Notes: a model not told the origin generated them from the letters alone. Positions 44,326 through 57,433 are shown, counted from the stretch's first letter. The stretch is 64,000 nucleotides of DNA from Aquarana catesbeiana (GCF_042186555.1 NC_133328.1:332638039-332702038), one strand, 5' to 3'. Program-made: numbers and translations.

Positions 44326-46042
44326 AAGTGTAGTTTGAGTAACTTTCCCGCATCATCAGAATATTTTCTAAACTTTTTTCTCTTATTCCATGAGAAGAAT
44401 AGAAATGACCTGCTGGTACTAGCAACTAAAAAGGAGCATACATTTGTACCCCAATCAAAGAATCTCTGAAATATAATACAATATTAGTAGGAGTTATAAA
44501 AACAGTTATAAGAACTGATTTGAAACAGTGTGACCTTAAAGAACTTCTATTTGTTCCTTTGTCTAATGCAACTTACAAATGCTTTCAATTCTCAGATCAT
44601 TCTTACAAACATTCACAAGTGTCTTTCATTTTTTTAATTCAAAGAAACTGAATTAATTTGAAATGAAGAAATGGAAAAAACCTCAAACACAATGTCATCC
44701 AACAAAAAGCTATCAGATCAATCAAGTCAATAGATCTTGACCAGGACTACACCTATTATTTTCCTGAATTCAGAAAAGCAATGAGTTCTCTGCCCATCAG
44801 TTTGTATAAAAGGAAAACTGAGGATATTGTGAGCAACAGTTTCAAAGTCAGGCCTTCTCCTTTTTCTAGTACATGAATGCTACATTTTTTTGTATTGGTC
44901 CGTTGAGAAGTCAAGTGCTCCAGTTAACTATTAACAAGCCATCAGGTTACACACAGTACTGTTAATTTAAGAATGACAAATGTATTGTGCTAAATTGCTT
45001 GTGTTTGTTTAATAACAGAATGTAGTACTTGACAATACAGACACTGATGTAATGAAGGCAAATATGTATTCATTTCAATTAAGATCTAAACTGCACAAAG
45101 TGGAAAATAGTCATATGCACAAATAAATAGAATCAGCAAAAACCCAGCGTGTAACAAAACAAAACAAAAAAACTATGTGTAATTGATGGTCTCATAACAA
45201 ATGAGTGACCTGGTTATGAAAGTATTAAACATCTTCATGCCTAATTGTTTGAATTCCCTGTTTGAACTCATCAGATTATGCCTCCAATTGCTAATTGAAA
45301 TATAAGCGCAAGAACTATGGCAGATGGTATGGCAAAAACCACTCAATTATCAAGGTTAATGATATTCAATTAAGTGGGAAATGTTCTGGTGTGAATGCAT
45401 TGTTAAATTAGCATTGTTGTTTTTGTTTTGTACATCAGACATATGTGAGCATATAAAGTGAAAGGGAAACTTCCAAGCTAATGTTTCTGTCAATATATAT
45501 TGATACTGCATTTATTTATGTATCATATTTCCTTCTCTTTTTTATATTTTAGATTGAGGACTGATTTCATGCATTAATAAACTCAAAAAAAGAAACAAAA
45601 ATCATGATATTTTTTCACCTTCTACATAAACATATGTGTCACTGTTAATAAATGAAATGTATCAAAATGATCTTTAATTTTATACATACTGGTTTTCTTG
45701 TGTATACATTTGCACTGAATACAAAAAAGACAATACCATAAAATCTGCTGAATCATTAATTTGCCTGATCTACCCCCTTTATCAGTAGTAGGAGTGTTGG
45801 ATATTACCAAAGGGAGGAAGGTGATGAAAAACATGTTTTTTTTCTTTCCTTTCTTGGGTCTGCATACCCGCTGTGATCAATATGAGAGATTTTGCTCCCC
45901 TTAATTTATTCTATATTAGGTAATGCCAAAAGGTAAGCAGGGACAGATTCAGGCTCTACTGCAGAAAGATATAGAGTTAAAGTATATATAAACCATATAA
46001 GAATCCAGAGGCTGATGGAACCCATCTGGCTCTTCCTATACT
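44326..46042. other. AT-rich, apparently unique sequence
   Basis: No gene or repeat is recognised. 45225-45400 has an unusual density of TAATTG/CAATTA cores (see findings). 45620-45840 contains a short minus-strand frame without a domain. Confidence 0.4.
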
Positions 46043-46210
46043 TTAACCACTTGCTGACTGCCCTATAGCATTTTTACTGCTACAGGGCAGCAGCTCTGTG
46101 TAGGATCACGTATATCTACGTGATCCTGAACTTACACCTGCAGGGGGCGTGCATGAGTGATGCTGTGATAATTTGCAGCAGAAGCTGACCTGCACGTGTA
46201 GACTGACAAC
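46043..46210. repeat. TTAA-family repeat fragment
   Basis: It starts TTTAACCACTTGCTGACTGC, like the element start at 26709. A short hairpin, AGGATCACGTATATCTACG then TGATCCT, lies at 46103-46128. The other end is not seen. Confidence 0.5.
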
Positions 46211-46972
46211 CAAGCACAAAAAGTCTGCAATATTACTGTTTCCTCGGACCAAGGAATAGATTAAAAGCAAGTTATATTTTAAGTTCACATATAGTTTAAA
46301 TATCAATTGACGTCCCTGTATTAATTAATGTAACACAGTCAGGCTGCATATACACACATAAACATGTTCGTCTGTGTATTTTTACATACTAAGTACTGCA
46401 TCAAGGGTTAATTTAATCTGTGTTAGAACCATGCTGCAGAGTCCGACCACTAACTTCAATTACAAGCAGCAACATGCTTCTCTCCGCAGTCTGACACTTC
46501 ACCTGCACACTGCTCCAATCAATATCGCTCATGCTCTTCTAGCTCAGGGAATTACAACCCTTGCTGCAGCCTTTAGTATGTAACCATATAAAGAAAAAAA
46601 GCATGTTTATTACTATAACTGCATCATGATTGCATTACAAAAATAAATACTGAGGCATAATTTGGTCTTAAGGAAATTATAGTTATAGTTAGGTATTGTT
46701 AAAAATATACTTGCTATAGAAACCATCTTGCAATTTAATGATTAATAAAGTTTTCTTTCCATTTCATTCTGCAGCTAGCTATGGTTTTGTACTGTTTGAG
46801 TACAGAATGGCCCTCTCCTAAAAAAAAAAAAAAAAAAAAATAAGAAGCATTTCCTGCTAATATAATTGGCTCGCTGCTTTTCCCAGAACACTGTACAAGA
46901 CTTGAAGATATTGTATATTGCAGACATCCCCAACTTTGTCCTTCAGTTTACTGCAGTGAGTACTTCTTCTTC
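46211..46972. other. No recognised gene
   Basis: This is AT-rich sequence with a run of ~20 A at 46821-46840. Nothing further is recognised. Confidence 0.4.
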
Positions 46973-47161
46973 AAGATATTCGCCATTGTGGGGGCGTGAA
47001 GCCCGAGCTCCAGCATGGACGCTTACTAGAGAGCTCTGCTGTGCCGCTAGAGTGAACCCCTGTGTACCTCAGCCTCCACTGCTTTTAACTGACCCCAGAC
47101 ACCGCCAATATGCCGAGATATCGGAAGGAACCGACACAACTGGTGCCAAGTTGAACACAGC

Positions 47162-47520
47162 ATGGAGGTGAATGGGGCCCTGGCAGCTTCAGGAGCTTTG
47201 CAACCTCCTCCTCCCCATGACTCAATTACTTCCTTCCCCACTGTGGGCCAATCAATATCAGATACAATGCTTAAAGAGGCGCTACTGTCCCTACGGGCAT
47301 CACTGCATGCTGATATTGTCTCAGGGGTGACACAGTGCCAAGTAAATGTCCTTGCCATGGGAGAAAGGATAAATCACATTGAAACTACAATGGGTGAATA
47401 CTCATCCTTTAAAATGCTTGTTGATGCTCACTCAGACCACAAGGAAAAAAATGACCTGGTTAAAAGACAAAATAGCCAACCTGGAGGACAGATTGAGAAG
47501 GAATAATATTAAAATCAGGG
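47162..47520 (+). pseudogene. L1-type ORF1 remnant
   Basis: The frame starts MEVNGALAASGALQPPPPHD and has a coiled-coil-like stretch (LLSLRASLHADIVSGVTQ and on). After a frameshift it ends with IANLEDRLRRNNIKIRG, the conserved end of the coiled coil before the RNA-binding domain in L1-type ORF1 proteins. The rest of ORF1 is deleted. Confidence 0.7.
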
Positions 47521-49335
47521 GCAAAATTTTATCTAAGTTTGGATTTGAAGGCCATATTTTAGCCGCAATTCAAGCACTTTATTTATGCCTAATGGCGCAA
47601 GTTTACACTTCAGACCTTCTATCCAAACAGTTCACTATTTCCAATAGGACCCAACAGGGATGCCCCCAATCCTTGACCATATTTAACTTGGTAATAGAAC
47701 CACTTGTAGAAGCCATCTGCTAACACATGTCATAAATCTATTTGCAGACACTGTTATACTACTCCTAACCAACCCGGGTACCTCTCAACCATTGGCCCAT
47801 CAGATTATATCCCAGTTCAGTTCCATCTCCTACTACAAAGTGAACTTCATCAAATCGCTCATCGTAGACCTAGGTGTCCAATGTAAAACAAAACAGATGC
47901 TTCAATTCACTTTACCTTACACATGGAGCCCGAAAGGGATTCCCTACCTGGGGGTAACATTAACTGCCTAACCCTCCTCCCTTGCCTCCTCCAATTTTAA
48001 ACTCCTACTCTGTAAATTTAGAGGCTCAGCTAAACGACATCTCAAAACATGAGCTCTCTTGGACAGTGAGATTAATTGCTTATAAAATGATAATATTGCC
48101 CCAAATTCTCTATATTTTTAGAACACTACCCATTGCTGTCCCTGCTTTATACTTAAAATCCCTGTCAGGTGAACTACAGAAATTTTTATGGAAAGGTAAA
48201 AAGCTAGATGCTCTAGTCTAAACTTAATGCAAAATAAGTCTGTTCTGTTGGTGGGGCAGGCCTGGTGGATATTCAAGATTAGTATTGTAACTTAAATTTT
48301 GAGTCAAAGGAATTGATGGTCCAGTCTGGCTAGATGTGGAGTCAACTATAGTACCCACAAAAGACTTATTGTCCTTCCTCATGTGTGATCTTTGGAGGCC
48401 AGGGGACATGGCTGCATTCTCCCCTCTGATCCAAACAACCCCGAGGGCATGGCAGCTGCTACTTAACCAAGCTACCACCTCTAAGTCGAAAATAGTATAT
48501 AACTTCCCGCTGCACTGAAGACCATGATTCCTTCACTTTCCACTAAACCATTCACTTCAGCTGGCATTAAATACCTCCAGGAACTCACTGGTCCTCCACT
48601 ACCCCAAAATGTAACAGAACTACTGAACAAGTTTACACTCCCAAACACCTCATATTTTACCTGCGCACAAAGTATACATTTCCTTCACTGCCACCCTATC
48701 CCAGAGATTTATATACACCAAAAGGCTTAGCAATTCCTAAATTCCAAAAAAAATAGAGAGAAAGGTATTTCCCTTTTCTATAACATTATTCAGGATAAGC
48801 AAAAATTTTGTAAAACAGATGCTATGCTGAAGTGAAAAACAGACCTTAACTCTTCATTTGATTCCAACCAATGGCTGGCATTCAGAGAAATTCTTAAAGC
48901 GTCACAATGTGTCAATAATTGGGGGACGACACTAAAGATAACCAACAGATGGTACTACCCTCCATATAGGCTAGTGAGATTCTCTTGTATTAACTCCCCC
49001 CCTTTGTTGGCTAAATTTCCGGTAAGTGGGTCACTTACTCCACATCCTTTGTGAATGCCCAACCACAACTAGCTTTTGGAAACAAGTTTTTCAACTTATT
49101 GCCTCCCTCACTGGGATTATTTCCTCCCCCAACCCTGCTCTGGCAATACTACACATCGGTATTGATATCTATCCAAGCCCTTTTAGAGCAGTAGTTACCC
49201 ATGTTCGGGTTGCAGCTTGCTCTTTAATCCTCTGCAAATGGAAATCTTCTGACCCCATCAACATCTCTGATCACGGTCCAGCAAAATTACACTTTCCAGC
49301 ACATGTTGGCCATAAATTCCCTAAGTTGTGATAGA
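47521..49335 (+). pseudogene. L1-type ORF2 remnant (reverse transcriptase and C-terminus)
   Basis: The endonuclease domain is gone. RT resumes near 47535 with FGFEGHILAAIQALYL and RTQQGCPQSLTIFNLVIEPL. The catalytic box reads NLFADTVILLL near 47738, with the second Asp of FADD changed to Thr. PYLGVTLTA, SWTVRLIAYKMIILPQILYI (near 48060) and LQKFLWKGKK follow. Near 49026 GHLLHILCECPTTTSFWKQV matches the C-terminal Cys/His region of L1-clade proteins. Stops and frameshifts are frequent, so it is inactive. Confidence 0.8.
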
Positions 49336-49624
49336 TTTGAGAAGACATGGGAGATATGGACTGCTACCACTGTATCATTGATACGTATTACTAGCTGTAA
49401 ATGTTCCTAATTGTTTTTTTCCTTTGCATTATACAATGTTGATCTCTGAACCTACACAGAACATGTACCTACCCTTCCTCTTCCTCTTCTGTTTATTTGT
49501 ATTCTGTATCTTACATTTTTTTTTTCAATAAAAAACTATTGGACTTAAAAAAAGATATTTGCCATGGTTACTGCATATCTGGAAGGACACAAAGATTTTC
49601 TCTTTTTACAACACTGGAGGCTTA

Positions 49625-49862
49625 GGCTGCATTCATACTTGTGTGACTTCTCATGCGACTTTGTAAAGTACAGTCGCATGACAAATTGCACCTCATGTTT
49701 TTCAATGATAACCAGCTGTGCAACAGTTGTCCATTATCATTGGTCAAAGCCAAAGTCACATCCAAGTCGCACCCATCCAAAGTTGCAAATTGCATTAAAG
49801 TTGCACCAAAGTTGCACTCCAAAGTCACAGGACTTTGGTGTTGTACAAGTGTAAAGGAAGCC
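49625..49862. mobile_element. PIF/Harbinger-like MITE, TTA target duplication
   Basis: The ends are GGCTGCATTCATACTTGTGT and (inverted) GGCTTCCTTTACACTTGTAC, flanked by TTA at 49622-49624 and 49863-49865. A 3-bp TTA/TAA duplication is typical of PIF/Harbinger. The interior is made of short AAGTTGCAC/AAGTCGCAC motifs. Non-coding. Confidence 0.7.
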
Positions 49863-49865
49863 TTA

Positions 49866-50875
49866 CTATGTAACTATTAAAGGAAGCCTTTTTTATTTAC
49901 CAGTTTGTCTGAGGTGATTAGTCCAATTTCCTCTCACTTATAAGAGAACAGAACAGAACATACATTGAAGGTACCTCCAGTGATTGTAATATACATAACA
50001 TTGGGGGTTATTTTATTTATATTTTCTTAACAAAAGTGGCTTTACAGTTTAACAGCTGTTTCCAGCTATTCATTTCCAGCTAATGAACATAATGAACAAA
50101 ACGTGGTATATGTTGTATACCTCTGCAACCTTAAATTCCCTAAGCCTTTCCTGTGATCCTTTTTTAATGTATGACTTATTTATTACACAAATTTACCTAA
50201 ATTCTGTTCCACATTAGTTTTTGTTTATATTTTGCTTTATCAGTTTAACATTCTTACCATTTGGCTTTGATCTATTGCACCATTCTGCATCTTGGTCAGA
50301 TTGAAGTGGTGCTTTTCATTAATTACTTGGAAAATGTTATAGGTTACAAAGTAGTTTGCAGTTTATTGCTGTTTGATGCTCTTTTGCTAATTGCTGCTTG
50401 TATTGCATTTTAAAGTTTGTATCAAATAACAAGACATTTTGGTTTAAAGAAGAACAAAAAAGAAAGGGTACGTCAAACAATTGAGCCTAAAATCCATTGA
50501 CAAAGATCAATGCATGCATCTTAAATACAGCATTGGTCTGGTGGTGTTCTGATTAGCAGTTTTCAGTCCCAGTAATTACATAACCAAGGAGTACACAAGG
50601 ATCAGGAAAATGTAGACCATGAAGATGCAAGTAAGTTCACCATGATTGACAGATCAATGGAGCTAATAGTGTGAGTAGAGTGCCTTGGGTCTTGAAGTTA
50701 ATGATCCATTTTAAACACTGAAGTGAAAATCAAATCTCATTTCCCTGACTTTACATCCAGATCTGTTTTGTGCTTATCACTCATCTCATGTAGGCAGCTA
50801 ACTGATCTACGGGTCATCTATCTCATCATCACACATCACATACTTTATTCATTATCTCATAAATATGGGTTTATT
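49866..50875. other. AT-rich stretch, possibly unique
   Basis: No gene is recognised. 50460-50830 has balanced composition and few repeat signs, including TTAGCAGTTTTCAGTCCCAG and ATTGACAGATCAATGGAGC. It could be conserved non-coding DNA. Confidence 0.35.
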
Positions 50876-51084
50876 TACTAAAGGCTGTTCACTTTGCAAG
50901 AGAATATAGGTAACCTTACTTTAAAAAGAATACCTAATCATTTGCAAAGAAATTTAAAAAAACTTGTATTTTTGCATGCATGTGATTCTATGATGGAAGT
51001 CAGCTGAACTTTACCTCATTTACTAAGCTAAGGAAAATTCAATTGCAAAGTAAACAGTTTATTTTCCTTTAGCAAATCAACCCC
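50876..51084. mobile_element. MITE with GGGTTTATTTACTAAAGG end
   Basis: The left end is GGGTTTATTTACTAAAGGCT and the right end (inverted) is TGGGGTTGATTTGCTAAAGG. Internal blocks match the MITE at 28011 (CATTTACTAAGCTAAGG, AGTAAACAGT). Confidence 0.75.
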
Positions 51085-51177
51085 ATAGTCTTGTTTTGGA
51101 TAATGTATAAAAGAAGGAATACTAATCACTGGCAAATTGCTAATAGAAAACAATCACACAATGCTGTGCTCTACTTT

Positions 51178-51372
51178 ACCTTTAAAAATAAGGCAAAGCT
51201 CTGCTGACTTTCATAATCCAATCATGATCAAGCAAAAATATATATTTTTTTCTAATTTCCTTGCACATGATTCTGTATTCTTTGCAAAGTATATTTTCAT
51301 CACATTTACTGAGCAAGCTGAAAACTTACTTTACAAAGCGAAACTGCTCCACTCCTTTAGTAAACCAACCCC
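51178..51372. mobile_element. MITE of the GGGGTTGATTTACTA family, left end degraded
   Basis: GCTCTGCTGACTTTCATAATCC is near-identical to the copy at 28011-28250. The right end (inverted) reads GGGGTTGGTTTACTAAAGGA. It lies ~100 bp from another copy of the same family. Confidence 0.7.
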
Positions 51373-53376
51373 AAATCTATATTTTACCAAACCCTTGGCT
51401 CATACTACAAATTTACTTTCAATATAAAAAGTCAGAAATACAAGCACAGTTGCAAATCAGAATCATAAATGAATCATACTTTCTTGGCAGTTATCAGCAA
51501 GAATCTGTTTGAGGGGAGCTATAATTAGCGCCTGATACCTGAGTTTTCAATGTTACACGAGGCATCACAGAAAGTTAGCAGGATAGTTGATACATTTTGC
51601 ATAAGTACAGCCTACAAAATTATGACAGGACCTCTATGACCCAGTAAGAGAATAAAAAAAATGTTAAAAAAACTCTATAATGAGCACAAACAAAGCAAAC
51701 AAAATATAGACAATAAAGTAATCATTGAAACTATTTTCTGTTTCCAAATGGGTTTAGAGAAAGACATAGCATGCATTCAACCCACATTGCCTGTTGATAA
51801 CTGCTGAGCATGGTGTGAATCCATAATACTGTAGCACATCAATCTTTAGGTTTAGTGACTGTTGTTGTATGACTGTTGCATAGCCAAGACATGTGGGCTG
51901 TCTATCAGTACCATGTGCACCTTATGGTGCAACGACTATTTTTTTTTTATAATGTACTTATATTACAGGATTAGAAATGAAACGCGCACACACTGTTAAA
52001 CAAAAAAAAAACATGGTGTTGTAAGTGCCAAAATGAAGCCTTGACCTTCCACAGTCATCAGATTGACCTCAATTGGCGTTTTTCATTTCCAAGAAACATA
52101 AAAAATCCCATGAGTTCAGAATTTTTAAGGCAGCATTCCAAAAGTACTGAAGCTGAAAGATCACCTTAATCTTTATTAATATTAAACTCACCATACACAT
52201 TCAAATCTGGTAGTACAATCTTTGTGCAATCTGATTGGCCGCAACTAAGTACTATGTGGACCTACCCGGACTATCTGGGCACAATGTTTTATATTAATAT
52301 GTAATATAGAGACCTACCTAAAATATCTAGGCATTATTATTTTTTTATAATATCATTAAATTATTTTGTCTGTCCTATCTCTCTCTCTATCTTTTATTTC
52401 CTCCTCTCTCTCTTTCTTCAATTTGAACTCACAGAAGCCCTATATGATCCTTTATTCTTATAAAGTAGAGTTAATTTCTCTTCATGAAATTACTTTAAGC
52501 TAACTGTAATATTGTCTGTAAAGCTTTGCCATATACAGTATAATGAAATAAGATACCATATGCTGGTCTGTGAAGTGGCACTATTATATACTGCACTTTG
52601 TACTAGCTGAAGAATAATAAATCTTTAAAAGCCTTCCATACTCAAAGGAGCAACTGTTTTCTGAGACTGCAATCACTTTTGAACTTCATATTTAAGAGAT
52701 AATGAATAGTGCTTGTCATAATGTTTATTTTATATGCTTTACTTAGGCTTATATGCTAGAAATTGTTATGTAGAAGATTTGCCATTTCACTGTGTGTTTT
52801 ACATGTACTGCACAGCTTACTTCTTAAAACAAAGTGAATCCTTAAATAAATGAGAATCTTTGCTATATTATCTATAGTGCACGAAACAACAGGAGATCTC
52901 TGGGGACACACAAAAAAGAACCTAACCTTGGGCAGTTCTTTCACCCAGACGTATCCGGAGATGCTTAACATCTCTTTACACGGGGTTAATGGATACCATA
53001 GCAACCATCAGTGTGTAAATGCTGACTGCCACAATGTCAGAGATCTGTGACTATTACATAGAAATAGCAGCAGAAAAGAAGTGGAAAGTTTAAGTACAAG
53101 CGCATATACATCTGGCAACAATTCTATAATTACTTGATACATTTCAGCTAATATCCTGGAATGAGCAGGTTTTGCACATAATGACATTCATACAAGCATG
53201 TAGTGGTATCCCTAAAAAGCTATCCAATAGGTCTGCAATAAATTATCATCAGTTTTCATCTAAAACACTGTTTTTTATCTTATTTTAGACCAATGGTCTA
53301 AAATGGTTGAAGAGGCTGAAGGGAAGGTTCAGGATCATTAACAGTCTCACAGCCATTGATAAATTTTAGGCAACTA
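51373..53376. other. AT-rich stretch without a recognised gene
   Basis: There is a CT-rich patch at 52378-52430. Short frames near 52756-53050 carry no domain. No transposon signature is seen. Confidence 0.4.
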
Positions 53377-53379
53377 TAA

Positions 53380-53813
53380 TGCCCCGTACACACGGTCAGA
53401 TTTTCCGACGGAAAATGTGTGATAGGACCTTGTTGTCGGAAATTCCGACCATGTGTAGGCTCCATCACACGTTTTCCATCGGATTTTCCGACACACAAAG
53501 TTTGAGAGCAGGATATAAAATTTTCCCACAACAAAATCCGTTGTCGGAAATTCCGATCGTGTGTACACAAATCCGACGGACAAAGTGCCACGCATGCTCA
53601 GAATAAATACAGAGATGAAAGCTATTGGCCACTGCCCCGTTTATAGTCCCGACGTACGTGTTTTACGTCACCGCGTTTAGAAAGATTGGATTTTCCGACA
53701 ACTTTGTGTGACCGTGTGTATGCAAGACAAGTTTGAGCCAACATCCGTCGGAAAAAATTCTAGGATTTTGTTGTCGGAATGTCCGAACAAAGTCCGACCG
53801 TGTGTACGGGGCA
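53380..53813. mobile_element. 434-bp PIF/Harbinger-like MITE, TAA target duplication
   Basis: The ends are TGCCCCGTACACACGGTCAG and (inverted) TGCCCCGTACACACGGTCGG, 19 of 20 matching. TAA flanks both sides (53377-53379 and 53814-53816). The interior repeats TTTTCCGAC, TTGTCGGAA and CGTGTGTA on both strands. CpGs are unusually well kept compared with the flanks, which suggests a young insertion. Frames across it are not genes. Confidence 0.85.
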
Positions 53814-53816
53814 TAA

Positions 53817-55274
53817 GTGTTCCTGTCATCAGAAGAAAAGTTACGTTTTTCCTATCTGAAATATAATATATTGTACATTCCCATCAGTCCTTGCCTTTAA
53901 GGAGCTTACTGTTAAAGGCCCTTACTTCACATGCCTGCAAACACATCCTAGGGTTAATTTAGACAGGAGATAATAAACCTACCTATGTCTTTGGCGTATG
54001 TGAGGAGTACCCGGATTAAACACATGCAAGCCCAGGAAGAAAATAAAAACTCCATGCAGGTAGAGCCAATGATCCTAGTGCTGCAAGGCAGAGGTGCTGA
54101 CCACTAAGCCATTGTGCATTTTGATATTATTCCCTTAGGGGTGTGGTTTAACCAACAGACTTATGAGTTGGTTGGCAACAACAGCAGTGGCCAGTATCTC
54201 TGAAAGCACATCACTAGCGCTTTTTGTGATAAACAAGTAACTGGTTTTATTGAAAGGGAGGGAGACCTGAGTGGACATCATTATATCTAAGGACATTGTA
54301 GGAAATCCTCATTATAGATAATTATTTTTGTTTGTGGACAAAGTTCAACTTGAATTGATTACTCACCCCTTGTAGGTGCACATGTGGAGCAAGGCAGATA
54401 TCCACTACAACTGGCTGGTTTTGCTATGCAATATTGTGTTCCCAGCTATAGCTACAGCTATAGCCAGCTCTCACTGTAGGTGTTGTCACACTATTACAAT
54501 AACGACATACAACTGCTCCTTAACAACTAATACATATGAATGGAAACAGTAACGATCAGTGAGTAAGTTTGAAAAACAGATGGGAAGCAATTTATTTTCA
54601 ATTATCCAAATTCCTCTAAATATATAACAATTGTCTCGATTCTTAAATTGTGTGATTCTCATCTTAGATGGATCATCAATCAAACATTCAAGTGGATAAA
54701 AATATAGCAAATAGTTGATTTACCTGATTTATTCATGCTTCACCACCCTGCAATTGCTTTTTTATATCACCTCTGAAGTGAAAACTGAAATGGAATTTGT
54801 AATATGACTTGCTATCTCCTAAAAAAGGGAACTCTGCTAAAAAACAAAGATAATCAATCCAGCAATTCCAAAAATATATTGTAATTTACTCCTTGCAACT
54901 GATATAAAAAACAACATGAGCAAATCTTTGAAGTTCTATACACCAGCAGTTCCAAAATGTGCACAATTATATTAGCTTCAGAATCATGTTGATCCAAGCT
55001 AACACCCCCGAGATGGTAACAGTATATGGGTCCCCTCTCCTGTCTCTATAACTTCCTCTTAAAATATATATACATATCTTATTGAAAAGGTGTTTTTGGC
55101 TATGACTGACCTAACATTTCTTTGAGACAACTTTAGATGTAGTACCTGTATTTTATTGCTGATCACTGCTGATACACTTGGCTCTGCTAGCCACCTCAAA
55201 ATATTTGTATTAATTTTTTTCTGCCAATCTCTGAATTGGGAATTTACCTCTTACATAGAGTGCAGTGGCCTTGG

Positions 55275-55278
<4 letters not shown>
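53817..55278. other. No recognised gene
   Basis: 53950-54130 contains an old repeat-like phrase (CCAATGATCCTAGTGCTGCA, GCAGAGGTGCTGACCACTAA). 54430-54480 holds a short palindrome around CTATAGCTACAGCTATAG. The rest is AT-rich. Confidence 0.4.

Positions 55279-55331
<53 letters not shown>
55279..55331. repeat. (TA)n microsatellite
   Basis: About 26 TA units directly abut the 3' end of the LINE that follows. Confidence 0.95.
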
Positions 55332-55334
<3 letters not shown>

Positions 55335-57433
55335 CATAGTTACATAGTAGGTGAGGTTGAAAAAAGACACAAGCCCATCAAGTCCAACCTATGTGTGTGA
55401 TTATGTGTCAGTATTACATTACATATCACTGTATATTGCGGTCATTCAGGTGATTATCTAATAGTTTCTTGAAGCTATCAATGCGCCCCGCTGAGACCAC
55501 CGCCTGTGGAAGGGAATTCCACATCCTTGCCGCTCTTACAGTAAAGAACCCTCTACGTAGTTTAAGGTTAAACCTCTTTTCTTCTAATTGTAATGAGTGG
55601 CCACGAGTCTTATTAAACTCTCTTCTGCGAAAAAGTTTTATCCCTATTGTGGGGTCACCAGTACAGTATTTGTAAATTGAAATCATATCCCCTCTCAAGC
55701 GTCTCTTCTCCAGAGAGAATAAGTTCAGTGCTCGCAACCTTTCCTCATAACTAAGATCCTCCAGACCCTTTATTAGCTTTGTTGCCCTTCTTTGTACTCG
55801 CTCCATTTCCAGTACGTCCCTCCTGAGGACTGGTGCCCAGAACTGGACAGCATACTCCAGGTGCGGCCGGACCAGAGTCTTGTAGAGCGGGAGAATTATC
55901 GTTTTATCTCTGCAGTTGATCCCCCTTTTAATGCATGCCAATATTCTGTTTGCTTTATTAGCAGCAGCTTGGCATTGCATGCCATTGCTGAGCCTATCAT
56001 CCACTAGGACCCCCAGGTCCTTTTCCATCCTAGATTCCCCCAGAGGTTCTCCCCCCAGTGTATAGATTGCATTCATATTTTTGCCACCCAAATGCATTAT
56101 TTTACATTTTTCTACATTGAACCTCATTTGCCATGTAGTCGCCCACCCCATTAATTTGTTCAGGTCTTTTTGCAAGATTTCCACATCCTGCGGAGAAGTT
56201 ATTGCCCTGCTTAGCTTAGTATCGTCTGCAAATACAGAGATTGAACTGTTTATCCCATCCTCCAGGTCGTTTATGAACAAATTAAATAGGATTGGTCCCA
56301 GCACAGAACCCTGGGGAACCCCACTACCCACCCCTGACCATTCTGAGTATTCCCCATTTATCACCACCCTCTGAACACGCCCTTGTAGCCAGTTTTCAAT
56401 CCATGTACTCACCCTATGGTCCATGACAACGCACCTTATTTTGTACAGTAAACGTTTATGGGGAACTGTGTCAAATGCTTTTGCAAAATCCAGATACACC
56501 ACGTCTACGGGCCTTGCTTTATCTAGATGGCAACTCACCTCCTCATAGAAGGTTAATAGATTGGTTTGGCAAGAACGATTCTTCATGAATCCATGCTGAT
56601 TACTGCTAATGATATCATTCTTATTACTAAAATCTTGTATATAGTCCCTTATCATCCCCTCCAAGAGTTTACATACTATTGATGTTAGGCTAACCGGTCT
56701 GTAATTCGCAGGGATGTTTTTTGGGCCCTTTTTAAATATCGGTGCTACATTGGCTTTTCTCCAATCAGCTGGTACCATTCCAGTCAATAGACTGTCTGTA
56801 AAAATTAGGAACAACGGTCTGGCAATCACCTGACTGAGTTCCCTAAGTACCCTCGGATGCAAGCCATCTGGTCCCGGTGATTTATTAATGTTAAGTTTCT
56901 CAAGTCTAATTTTAATTCCGTCCTCTGTTAACCATGTAGGTGCTTCCTGTGTTGTGTCATGAGGATAAACACTGCAGTTTTGGCTACTGAAGCCCCCCGA
57001 TTCACTCGTGAAGACTGAGGAGAAGAATAAATTCAATACCTTTGCCATCTCCCCATCCTTTGTAACCAGATGTCCTTCCTCATTCTTTATGGGGCCAATA
57101 TGGTCTGTCCTCCCTTTTTTACTGTTTACATACTTAAAGAATTTCTTGGGATTTTTTTTGCTCTCCTCCGCTATGTGTCTTTCATGTTCTATCTTAGCCA
57201 ACCTAATTGCACCCTTACATTTCTTATTGCATTCTTTATAAATTCTGAATGCTGTGGATGATCCCTCAACCTTGTATTTTTTGAAGGCCTTCTCCTTTGC
57301 TTTTATATGCATTTTTACATTGGAGTTAAGCCATCCAGGATGTTTGTTCGCTCTTTTAAATTTATTACCCAATGGGATACATTGGCTAATGCCCTTATTT
57401 AATATGCTCTTAAAGCAAACCCATCTCTCCTCC

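Larger units (their letters stand above)
46987..49551 (+). mobile_element. L1-clade (Tx1-like) LINE with large internal deletion
   Basis: The element lies between near-identical 14-bp duplications: AAGATATTCGCCAT at 46973-46986 and AAGATATTTGCCAT at 49552-49565. It begins TGTGGGGGCGTGAAGC, which looks like a genuine 5' end, and finishes TTCAATAAAAAACTATTGGA with an A-rich tail. Inside, an ORF1 remnant is joined directly to the reverse-transcriptase part of ORF2. About 2.6 kb remain of what is normally a 5-6-kb element. Confidence 0.85.

Noticed and set aside
47047..47358. Minus-strand 103-codon frame
   Set aside because: It is the shadow of the L1 ORF1 remnant on the opposite strand.
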